Source: Sphingobacterium yanglingense
Lineage (GTDB): Bacteria; Bacteroidota; Bacteroidia; Sphingobacteriales; Sphingobacteriaceae
NCBI RefSeq assembly: GCF_004363245.1
Contig: NZ_SNYV01000011.1
Span: forward strand, 248,001-312,000
Length of the DNA: 64,000 nucleotides
Reading direction: 5' to 3'
Positions 52,771 to 60,444 of this stretch are shown piece after piece. The notes under the pieces were generated by a model. The model made no database searches and was not told where the DNA came from. It saw nothing but the letters and a program-made list of their open reading frames with translations. The position numbers were made by a program, and so were the translations under genes. Position 1 is the first letter of the stretch; every line of letters begins with the position of its first letter.

Positions 52771-55700
52771 ATGCAAGACGCTTTAGTTTTTCGACGACAG
52801 CAGCGTAATGCAGACCAAACTTTACAAATGTATCGAAATTTTATCAGAAACATCGGTATAGACGATGCGTTATACCGCAGTATCAAGCTTATTATGAGAT
52901 TGACAACCATTTTACTATGGGTTACGTTCATGCAAGTCAGTGCAAGCAGTTTTGGACAGAAGGTGACGTTGCGGTATAGCAACAGTTCGCTTAAGTCGGT
53001 ATTAAAGGAACTTAAAGCACAGACCGGGTACAATTTTCTATATACAGAGCGCTTACTCCAGCAGGCAAATCCGGTATTTATAAGGGTGGAAAGCAGAGAA
53101 TTGGGCGAAGTACTCGATCAGCTTTTTATGCATCAACCGCTGACCTACGATTTGGACAGCAGGACTATCGTTATTCGGCAAAAGTCCGTTGAGGAGAATT
53201 CTCCAATTGAAATTGATAAGGCAAAGATTCAGATTGAACAGCAACAACCCATCCGTGGACGTGTCACCAATGAAAGAAGCGAAGCGTTGGTTGGCGCATC
53301 GATTTATGTATTGGATGCACAGGGGCGGCGTACCGCAGTCCAGACCAAGACCGATGATCAGGGTTATTTTGAGCTGCCGCCGGATCGGGTCGGTGCCAAG
53401 CTGGAAGTAGGATATCTGGGCTATACGGCGCAAAAGCTTACTGCACGATCCGATATGGACGTGATTTCTTTGAAGCCTTTCTCGGCGGAGGTGGATGAGG
53501 TGGAGGTGGTCTCTACCGGCTACCAAAAGATTCCCAAAGAGCGGGCAACAGGAAGCTTCGAGTTTGTGGACAACAAGCTGCTCAATCGAAAGGTTTCCAC
53601 TGATTTTATCAGTAGGCTAGAGGATGTGGTGCCTAGTATTACCACAATGAAGACTTACCAGCCTGCTAGAGGGAAACTGCTTAATTTTAATATCCGTGGT
53701 CAAAGTACTTTACGTTCTAACGTATGGCCATTGATTGTACTGGATGGAATGCCTTATCAGGGAGATTTTAACAACATCAACCCCAATGATATCGAAAATG
53801 TCACCTTATTGAAGGATGCTGCGGCCTCATCGATATGGGGAGCGCAATCAGGTAATGGTGTCATCGTCATTACAACCAAGAAAGGGAAATTTGGTAAACC
53901 GATCCAACTGTCGTTTAATAGTAACATCACTGTAGGGGCAAGGCCAGATCTTTACTATCAGCCTCAGATGAGTTCGGCAGATTTTATTGAAGCCGAGCGT
54001 TACTTTTTCGATAAGGGCGGCTATGATTTCAAGTTTGAGGATATCTTTAATCGCTTGTCTCCGGTATTGTTGCTATTGAAGGAAAATCGGGACGGAACTT
54101 TATCAGATGTGGATCTGGAAACTAAATTGAATGAGCTCAAAAAAATAGATTCCCGCGATGATTTTAGCAAGTACGTTTACCGCAAAGCGGTCAAACAGCA
54201 GTATAATATTCAACTGTCTGCAGGTTCGGACAAAATGTCCAATTTGTTTTCCGTAGGCTATGATCGCAACCTGAATAACGTCGTTACCTCGAGTTATGAT
54301 CGGCTCAATCTGCGAAACAATTTCCGTGTTAATCCCCTTAAAAACCTATCGTTTGGGCTTGATATCATGTATATCGAGGGGCGAAATAAAGAGTTTGGTT
54401 ATAGCAACCAAAATCAGTATAACATGATGTTTGGCGGTAATTACCCTTATACAAGACTAGCGGATGATCGAGGGAATCCTGTAGAGGTGATCGGAAATGG
54501 CCCACTCCCTATCTATCAGGATACTGCAGGTAACGGAAGACTGTTTAGCTGGAAGTATTTCCCCCTGAAAGAACTTGACCAGAGTTCGGAGATCACAAGT
54601 TCACGCGAGAATGTATTTAACCTTGACGGTAAATGGGAGATGATGCCTGGGCTAAATCTATCCGCAATATACAATTACAGACGATCATTGACAAAAACGG
54701 AAAACTGGCAAGGCGCAGATTCTTATTATATGCGGCAGCTATTGAATGGTTATGCCGTGTATTATGACAATACAATAAAATGGAATATTCCACTTGGCGA
54801 TAAGATGACTTTCTTCAATCAGGAAGGAGTAGCGCATCAGGGAAGGGTGCAGCTGTCTTATGATCATAAGTGGAAAGATAAACACGATCTGCATAGCATA
54901 GCGGGTTATGAAATCAGGCAGAATACTGCTTCACAGAACTCGGCTCTCTATTATGGTTATGATAAGAATCGCCTGACTTATATGCCTGTAGACTATGTAA
55001 ATCAATTGCCTTTTGCAAATGGTTACTTGGGCACAAATCGGATTTGGGGCGAGATGCCTTTGCTTGGTACAACGAATAGGTTTACATCGTATTTTGCAAA
55101 TGCGTCGTATGCCTATGATGGCAAGTATATCCTGAGTGCCAGCGCCCGTAAAGATGCCTCTAATCTCTTTGGCGTAAAGTCAAATAACAGAGGGAAACCT
55201 TTTTGGTCCGTGGGTGCTGCATGGGTACTGACAAATGAAGGCTTTTTAAAAGACCATCCCGTTTTTTCTTCGCTAAAACTGCGGGCAACCTACGGTTTTA
55301 ATGGTAATGTGAATAATACCACAGCAGCATTCCCAATTATGACCATCCAAAGTCAGGTGCATGGTATTACGGGATTGCCTTATGCGCAGATTATGTCGCC
55401 GCCCAATCCGTCGCTTCGTTGGGAAACGGTGGGTATGCTCAACTTGGGACTTGACTTTGCGCTATTGAACAGCCGTATTTCGGGGACATTGGAGTATTTC
55501 AGAAAAACACCACGCGATCTAGTGTCAACGACAAAATTGGATCCGACTACCGGATTCTCAAGTATGAACATGAATAGTGCTGACATTTTGGGAAAAGGCC
55601 TAGACCTTTCCATTCAGAGTAGAAATGTGGTCAATCGCTTATTCAGCTGGACAACAAATCTAATTTTCTCATACAACCGTAATACGATCACCAAATCGTA

Positions 55701-56391
55701 CCTGAGTAACACCAAAGGTCTGAATTATATCTCGGGGCCACAGACCAATTTTCGTACGCCTGTAGTAGATGCAGATTTATTTGGGCAGTATACCTTTAAG
55801 TGGGCAGGATTAGACCCCCAAACTGGAGAACCCCGTGGCTACGTGAATGGCGAAATCTCAAAGGATTACCCGACAATATACAATGGTACACAGGTGGCCG
55901 ATCTGGATTATTGGGGATCGACAGTGCCGGTGTATTTTGGAGCATTCAGAAATACATTTATGTACAAAAATTGGGAAGCTTCATTTAACATCAGTTACCA
56001 GCTGGGCCATGTGTTTTTGAGAAACTCCTTTAACAATTCCATGTTTTGGGATTACGAAACGGGGCACAGTGACTATGCACTTCGTTGGCAAAAGCCGGGT
56101 GATGAAAATTGGACTGACGTACCGGCTCTTTCTTATCCAGTTAATAGCGGATCCATGTTTTATAGCCTCTCTTCTGCGCTGGTGGAAAAAGCTGATCAGA
56201 TCAAACTCCGCGATTTTCAACTCGCCTATAGGATCAATAGTAGCAAAGTGATTAAAAATCCGCAGCTCTATCTCTATATGCAAAATCTTGGAACGCTATG
56301 GCGGGCAAATAATTGGGGTATCGATCCTGAATTTGGTAAAAATAGTCCCGATCCATTTAGTGTTTCCCTAGGGATTAACTTTTCACTTTAA
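52771..56391 (+). CDS. Intact SusC-type TonB-linked receptor with STN domain (cassette 6, type A)
   Basis: 1206 residues from ATG 52771 (ATG 52828 is an in-frame alternative). Signal segment (IMRLTTILLWVTFMQVSASSFGQ), STN, CPD (IRGRVTNERSEALVGASIYV to YLGYTAQKLTARS), VEVVSTGYQKIPKERATGSF, plug (NIRGQSTLRSNVWPLIVLDG; VTLLKDAAASSIWGAQSG) and barrel ending PFSVSLGINFSL. The CPD resembles cassette 7 and the plug opening cassette 5, so the gene looks mosaic. SusD follows after 11 bases. Confidence 0.94.
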   Translation: MQDALVFRRQQRNADQTLQMYRNFIRNIGIDDALYRSIKLIMRLTTILLWVTFMQVSASSFGQKVTLRYSNSSLKSVLKELKAQTGYNFLYTERLLQQANPVFIRVESRELGEVLDQLFMHQPLTYDLDSRTIVIRQKSVEENSPIEIDKAKIQIEQQQPIRGRVTNERSEALVGASIYVLDAQGRRTAVQTKTDDQGYFELPPDRVGAKLEVGYLGYTAQKLTARSDMDVISLKPFSAEVDEVEVVSTGYQKIPKERATGSFEFVDNKLLNRKVSTDFISRLEDVVPSITTMKTYQPARGKLLNFNIRGQSTLRSNVWPLIVLDGMPYQGDFNNINPNDIENVTLLKDAAASSIWGAQSGNGVIVITTKKGKFGKPIQLSFNSNITVGARPDLYYQPQMSSADFIEAERYFFDKGGYDFKFEDIFNRLSPVLLLLKENRDGTLSDVDLETKLNELKKIDSRDDFSKYVYRKAVKQQYNIQLSAGSDKMSNLFSVGYDRNLNNVVTSSYDRLNLRNNFRVNPLKNLSFGLDIMYIEGRNKEFGYSNQNQYNMMFGGNYPYTRLADDRGNPVEVIGNGPLPIYQDTAGNGRLFSWKYFPLKELDQSSEITSSRENVFNLDGKWEMMPGLNLSAIYNYRRSLTKTENWQGADSYYMRQLLNGYAVYYDNTIKWNIPLGDKMTFFNQEGVAHQGRVQLSYDHKWKDKHDLHSIAGYEIRQNTASQNSALYYGYDKNRLTYMPVDYVNQLPFANGYLGTNRIWGEMPLLGTTNRFTSYFANASYAYDGKYILSASARKDASNLFGVKSNNRGKPFWSVGAAWVLTNEGFLKDHPVFSSLKLRATYGFNGNVNNTTAAFPIMTIQSQVHGITGLPYAQIMSPPNPSLRWETVGMLNLGLDFALLNSRISGTLEYFRKTPRDLVSTTKLDPTTGFSSMNMNSADILGKGLDLSIQSRNVVNRLFSWTTNLIFSYNRNTITKSYLSNTKGLNYISGPQTNFRTPVVDADLFGQYTFKWAGLDPQTGEPRGYVNGEISKDYPTIYNGTQVADLDYWGSTVPVYFGAFRNTFMYKNWEASFNISYQLGHVFLRNSFNNSMFWDYETGHSDYALRWQKPGDENWTDVPALSYPVNSGSMFYSLSSALVEKADQIKLRDFQLAYRINSSKVIKNPQLYLYMQNLGTLWRANNWGIDPEFGKNSPDPFSVSLGINFSL

Positions 56392-56402
56392 AGCCTATTA
56401 TC

Positions 56403-57761
56403 ATGATGAAATATTTAATTACTGTGGCCTTATCCACCTTGTTTGTGGGTTGTTCTGACTATTTGGAACTGAAGCCAGACCAAAAAATGGTGATACCTGA
56501 GACGCTGGAAGATTGTGAGCTTCTATTGAACGACTATCCGACCATGAATTCAGGCTTTCCGATCATGGGGGAAGTGTCTGCCGACAACTATTACTTGACT
56601 GCAACAAGCTGGCAATCGGTATCGCTCATTGATGAGCGTAATGGATACATTTGGTCGGATGAAATGGTCACTACAGCCACTCCTTGGCAAACGAGTTATA
56701 AAGCTATCTACCAGAGTAATCAGGTGCTTGATGTGCTGGAAAACTTGAGAACAAAACCTGCTGACTTAACTCATTTCAACGAGCTCAAGGGGGCAGCTCT
56801 ATTTTTCCGGGCTTTTGCCTTCCATCAACTATTAACCAACTATGCTATGAACTATTCGGTCACTAATGCGTCGTCAATGCCGGGAATTCCCCTTAGACTC
56901 AAACCGGAGGTCGATGATGTTGTAAAGCGCGCTTCTTTAACGGATAGCTATGCACAGGTGATTGCAGATTTCAAGTCTGCCGCTAGTTTATTGCCCGCAG
57001 ATGGCGCATTGAAGGCTCGCCCTTACAGGGAGGCAGCCTATGGAGGGTTGGCACGTACTTATTTGGATATGGGCATGTATGAGCAGGCCTATCTATATGC
57101 CGATTCTGCACTGCATGTACGTGCGGATCTATTGGACTACAACAGCCTTAATGCAAATGCATCGCTTCCGATTGCTCGCTTTAATATGGAAGTGCTCTTT
57201 CATGCGATTACGTCAACAAGTTATGCATTGGCACAGGGAGCCGCAAAAATTGACTCTAATCTTTATCGTGCTTATGAGCAGAATGATCTACGGAAGAAAG
57301 TGTTTTTTAAGGCCAATACTGGGGCAAATGCTGGTACATATGCTTTTAAGGGTTCTTATAATAATACGACATCGGGTATGTTTGTCGGACTAACAACAGC
57401 TGAGATGTACTTGATCCGCGCCGAGTCTGCCGCCAGATTGGGTAAAATAGCTGCCGCCTTGACTGATCTAAATCATTTAATGAAAAGTAGATGGTTAACT
57501 GGTTTGTATACTGATTTTTATAGTGTTGATAAAAATACAATAATTGCAAAAATACTAGCTGAAAGAAGGAAGGAGCTGTTATTTAGAGGTCTGCGCTGGC
57601 CTGATCTAAAGCGGCTTAATATCGATGAAAGATATAAAATACAATTAAAACGAATTGTCGATGGTAAGGAATACCTGTTGGAACCCAATAGCTTAAAATA
57701 TGCGCTATTGATACCACAGGATGCCATTGACGAAGGAAAACTTGAACAAAATAAAAGATAG
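56403..57761 (+). CDS. SusD/RagB-type outer-membrane lipoprotein (cassette 6)
   Basis: 452 residues; lipobox LFVGC (Cys about 17), then YLELKPDQKMVIPETLEDCE, GAALFFRAFAFHQLLTNYAM, EMYLIRAESAARLGK and LAERRKELLFRGLRWPDLKR, ending LEQNKR. Very close to the cassette 5 SusD in the N-terminal third. The thioredoxin gene starts 10 bases downstream. Confidence 0.93.
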   Translation: MMKYLITVALSTLFVGCSDYLELKPDQKMVIPETLEDCELLLNDYPTMNSGFPIMGEVSADNYYLTATSWQSVSLIDERNGYIWSDEMVTTATPWQTSYKAIYQSNQVLDVLENLRTKPADLTHFNELKGAALFFRAFAFHQLLTNYAMNYSVTNASSMPGIPLRLKPEVDDVVKRASLTDSYAQVIADFKSAASLLPADGALKARPYREAAYGGLARTYLDMGMYEQAYLYADSALHVRADLLDYNSLNANASLPIARFNMEVLFHAITSTSYALAQGAAKIDSNLYRAYEQNDLRKKVFFKANTGANAGTYAFKGSYNNTTSGMFVGLTTAEMYLIRAESAARLGKIAAALTDLNHLMKSRWLTGLYTDFYSVDKNTIIAKILAERRKELLFRGLRWPDLKRLNIDERYKIQLKRIVDGKEYLLEPNSLKYALLIPQDAIDEGKLEQNKR

Positions 57762-57771
57762 GAACAAAATA

Positions 57772-59022
57772 ATGAGAAATTATATAGCTATACTAGCCAT
57801 GTTATTATTTACGCTGGCAGTGCATGCCGGACAAACGTCCAGCGCTTTAAAGGTAGGTGATAAAATAGCACTTCAAAAGACCTTAAAAACAATGGATGGC
57901 CATACCATCGATTTTGGTGCTTCAAAGCCCAAGATCATCGTACTTGAATTTTTCGATACCTATTGTGCCTCTTGTATTGAGAGCATGCCTAAGTTGAAAG
58001 CACTGCAAAAAGAGATGGGCGATAAAATAGAAATCTATATGACGACCTGGCAAGACCATAAGACGATTGAGCAGTTCTATAAAACGAACAAATACTTAAA
58101 GGAGAAAAACGGCATACTTTCTACTATTGTCAGTGATAGCATTTTGCATCAGCTATTCCCACACAAATCTGTACCGCATTCTGTATGGATAATGAGTGGT
58201 GAAGTTAAAGCAATTACTCATGCCGATTATGTTAAAAAGCAATATCTGAGCGAATTATTAGCATCTGCAAAAATTAGCGTCCCTATCAAAGATGACTTTA
58301 AAGAATTGGAATCTGTAGTGGAAAATAATGATTTTCATACTGGAACCAACAACTTACTAGGCTATGTTGAACTATCTAAATATAACGAACAACTTGAACA
58401 AAAAGCGAGTGTAAATCTGGATAAGGATGCTCAGGGCAGAGCAGTTGCTTACTTCAATAACATGGATGTATTCGGTGCTTATTTATCATTATGGGCTAAA
58501 ATTAAGAAACCTACTTATCTCTTGCTTCCACAACGGATTGTTTGGAACGTTAAAGATTCAAGTAATTATACCTACAGTGATTCAAACCAGCAGACCTATC
58601 AGGAATGGATCAGAACGCATGGAATCTCCTATAAACGTGTACAAAAGCCCGAAATGGATGAGGGTTCCTGGGCAAAACTGATGTTAGCCGATTTAGATGC
58701 CATGTTGGGGCTGGAAGTAACCTGGAAGATGAAAACTATGCCTTGTCTGGTATTGAAACGTGTTGGGGAAAATAAGGCTACCGCGCCTAGGGGAGAGAGC
58801 AAATTATTAAAAGTCGAAAGTACGTCCTCCTTGACTTTTACGATTGACTATAGCGGTGGGTATCCACCTACAGTGGATGAGGTACAAGAAAAAATAGCCT
58901 TCGAAGTCCCGAAATATAAAAACCTAGAGGAGCTAAACCATGGTTTGGAAAACTATGGTGTCCGCTTTGTTAAAGAATTGCGGGAAATTGAAGTACTCGA
59001 GTTCAAAGAGCGGGGATTATAA
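57772..59022 (+). CDS. Secreted thioredoxin/TlpA-like protein with DUF3738-like region (cassette 6, type A)
   Basis: 416 residues from ATG 57772; the frame is open from 57721 but that part overlaps SusD, and 57772 gives a clean signal peptide (NYIAILAMLLFTLAVHA). Active site IIVLEFFDTYCASCIES (Cys65, Cys68) and HKSVPHSVWI. The C-terminal region is the clearest DUF3738/TIGR03435 match: LMLADLDAMLGLEVTWKMKT with CLVLKRVG, and the ending LENYGVRFVKELREIEVLEF. Last gene of the cassette; it faces the cysteine peptide gene on the opposite strand. Confidence 0.9.
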   Translation: MRNYIAILAMLLFTLAVHAGQTSSALKVGDKIALQKTLKTMDGHTIDFGASKPKIIVLEFFDTYCASCIESMPKLKALQKEMGDKIEIYMTTWQDHKTIEQFYKTNKYLKEKNGILSTIVSDSILHQLFPHKSVPHSVWIMSGEVKAITHADYVKKQYLSELLASAKISVPIKDDFKELESVVENNDFHTGTNNLLGYVELSKYNEQLEQKASVNLDKDAQGRAVAYFNNMDVFGAYLSLWAKIKKPTYLLLPQRIVWNVKDSSNYTYSDSNQQTYQEWIRTHGISYKRVQKPEMDEGSWAKLMLADLDAMLGLEVTWKMKTMPCLVLKRVGENKATAPRGESKLLKVESTSSLTFTIDYSGGYPPTVDEVQEKIAFEVPKYKNLEELNHGLENYGVRFVKELREIEVLEFKERGL

Positions 59023-59034
59023 ACATAAAAAGGG

Positions 59035-59059
59035 AAGGGCCAGCATAAAACTGGCCCTT
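59035..59059 (-). terminator. Terminator hairpin between cassette 6 and the convergent peptide gene
   Basis: AAGGGCCAG (59035-59043) pairs with CTGGCCCTT (59051-59059). The A-rich flank lies on the 5' side of the plus strand, so the T-run is on the minus strand; it mainly terminates the peptide gene. Confidence 0.7.
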
Positions 59060-59086
59060 ACTCGATCTGGAAATTTTAAAAATTTC

Positions 59087-59308
59087 TTACGACCGTAACT
59101 GAACGTTTGTTGAGGAAGTCCTGTTGTGAAGAGCCTCTATCATCTGATCTTTTAAAGAATCAGTGATGTCCGGCTGCCCACTTCCATCTGGATCTGCCTG
59201 AATAGCACAAATTTTGTTTGTACCGGTCGGACAGGATGGTGAAGCCACTGGTGAATAATCACTCGGCTGTGTAGGATTTCCGCTAACATTTAAAGAAAAC
59301 CAACTCAT
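59087..59308 (-). CDS. Small cysteine-pair peptide, DUF6520-like core without signal peptide (beside cassette 6)
   Basis: 73 residues: MSWFSLNVSG, a cysteine pair in SCPTGTNKIC (C-x7-C), AIQADPDGSGQPDI, and a helical end IEALHNRTSSTNVQLRS. A full-length paralogue of the peptide at 49828-50052. No export signal and no obvious ribosome site. It sits in the same convergent position relative to a type A thioredoxin and carries the same structured leader. Function unknown. Confidence 0.8.
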   Translation of the reverse strand: MSWFSLNVSGNPTQPSDYSPVASPSCPTGTNKICAIQADPDGSGQPDITDSLKDQMIEALHNRTSSTNVQLRS

Positions 59309-59369
59309 AATTGTAAGGTTTAAAATGTTAATAAATTAGATTTATAATTCAGTACGCTGCAGTCGTACC

Positions 59370-59432
59370 GGCCCCCATACTGGTTACGGTTGCTCGTAAC
59401 CGACGGTCTGGCGGGGTACTCCTTTTGCCAGA
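59370..59432 (-). ncRNA. Structured leader of the cysteine peptide (cassette 6 side)
   Basis: Minus strand: TCTGGC (59432-59427) pairs with GCCAGA (59412-59407) around AAAAGGAGTACCCC; second stem 59401-59395 / 59388-59382 (GGTTACG/CGTAACC); then GGGGGCC (59376-59370). Same plan as 50116-50174, with conserved loop words and covarying second stem. The rest of 59309-59696 contains no gene. Confidence 0.5.
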
Positions 59433-59641
59433 ACGTTTTTTTTTACCCTTTGAACTTTTTTCTCCCAAGTTTATGATTTCGTAGCTGTCTACTTGTGTTC
59501 CTTTTCTTATCACTAAGATCAAAAGAGATTCTGCTTATTCAATTTGGATATCCGAAGATCTGGATACCAAAATTGATAAAGACGGATATCAATTTTCACA
59601 GCGGCAGCTGACTGAAGTAGCTCACATTCATATGCAGGTAG

Positions 59642-59673
59642 TTTGCTAATGTCGAAAACATTTGCTTACTTCG
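59642..59673 (+). promoter_or_regulatory. Possible promoter of sigma gene 7
   Basis: TTTG (59642-59645) and TTACTTCG (59666-59673) with about 21 bases between, the same arrangement as upstream of sigma gene 2. If correct, transcription starts near 59680 and translation begins at ATG 59697 or 59685, not at the earlier in-frame codons. Confidence 0.4.
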
Positions 59674-59696
59674 TTTTCGGTCACATGAGATACCTA

Positions 59697-60299
59697 ATGC
59701 ATAACCTTTCCGATCTGGATGAGAAAGCGCTTCTGTTACAACTGCGGAATAGCGAAAAGCCCGCATTTGAAGAGCTCTACCGTCGTTATAAGATTCGCCT
59801 CACGGGCAATCTTCTGCGGATGTTGAAATCGCCGGAGCTGGTGGAAGATGTGATGCAGGATATCTTTCTAGGCATCTGGGAAAACCGGAAAAGCATTGAC
59901 CCAGACCAGTCGATTAAACCCTATCTATTCACAAGTGCGGCCAATAGGGCAAAAAATATCTTCCGGAAGGCCGCAAGTGAACAGCTGTTTAGAGCCTATC
60001 TGTTACCACATTGGGAAGAGAATTATACCCATGTCGAAGAAGTTCTTTTCGCTCAGGAGAATAAGCAATTGCTAGAGGAGTTGTTGAAGAACCTATCTCC
60101 ACAACAACGTACGGTGTATACCCTATGTCGACTGGAAGGGAAATCGTATAAAGAAGTGGCAGATTTTTTACATATCACCGAAGCTACCGTCAATGCACAC
60201 ATCAGCAATGCTAATAAAGTCCTGAAAGAGTTAACCAAAAATAACCCGGCCTTTCTGTGGACCGCTTTCGGTGCGCTATTATTGTTTTCGCTACAATAG
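59697..60299 (+). CDS. ECF sigma factor, FecI-like (cassette 7)
   Basis: 200 residues from ATG 59697 (MHNLSDLDEKALLLQLRNSE); the frame is open further upstream with ATGs at 59649 and 59685, but 59697 matches the length of the other sigma factors. Region 2: LVEDVMQDIFLGIWENRKSI and KPYLFTSAANRAKNIFRKA. Region 4: LSPQQRTVYTLCRLEGKSYK with HTH FLHITEATVNAHISNAN. Hydrophobic tail PAFLWTAFGALLLFSLQ. Confidence 0.92.
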   Translation: MHNLSDLDEKALLLQLRNSEKPAFEELYRRYKIRLTGNLLRMLKSPELVEDVMQDIFLGIWENRKSIDPDQSIKPYLFTSAANRAKNIFRKAASEQLFRAYLLPHWEENYTHVEEVLFAQENKQLLEELLKNLSPQQRTVYTLCRLEGKSYKEVADFLHITEATVNAHISNANKVLKELTKNNPAFLWTAFGALLLFSLQ

Positions 60300-60444
60300 T
60301 GTCACAGACCTTTTGTCGAAAAGTAATACCGATACCTATGCTGTGATGAAAAAATAATCACTTATAAATCAGCTGTTTGTTTTTTATTTTCATTTTTTCA
60401 TCAATGATATTCGCTAGTCGTGTGTATCAGCTATAAAAGAAGAA

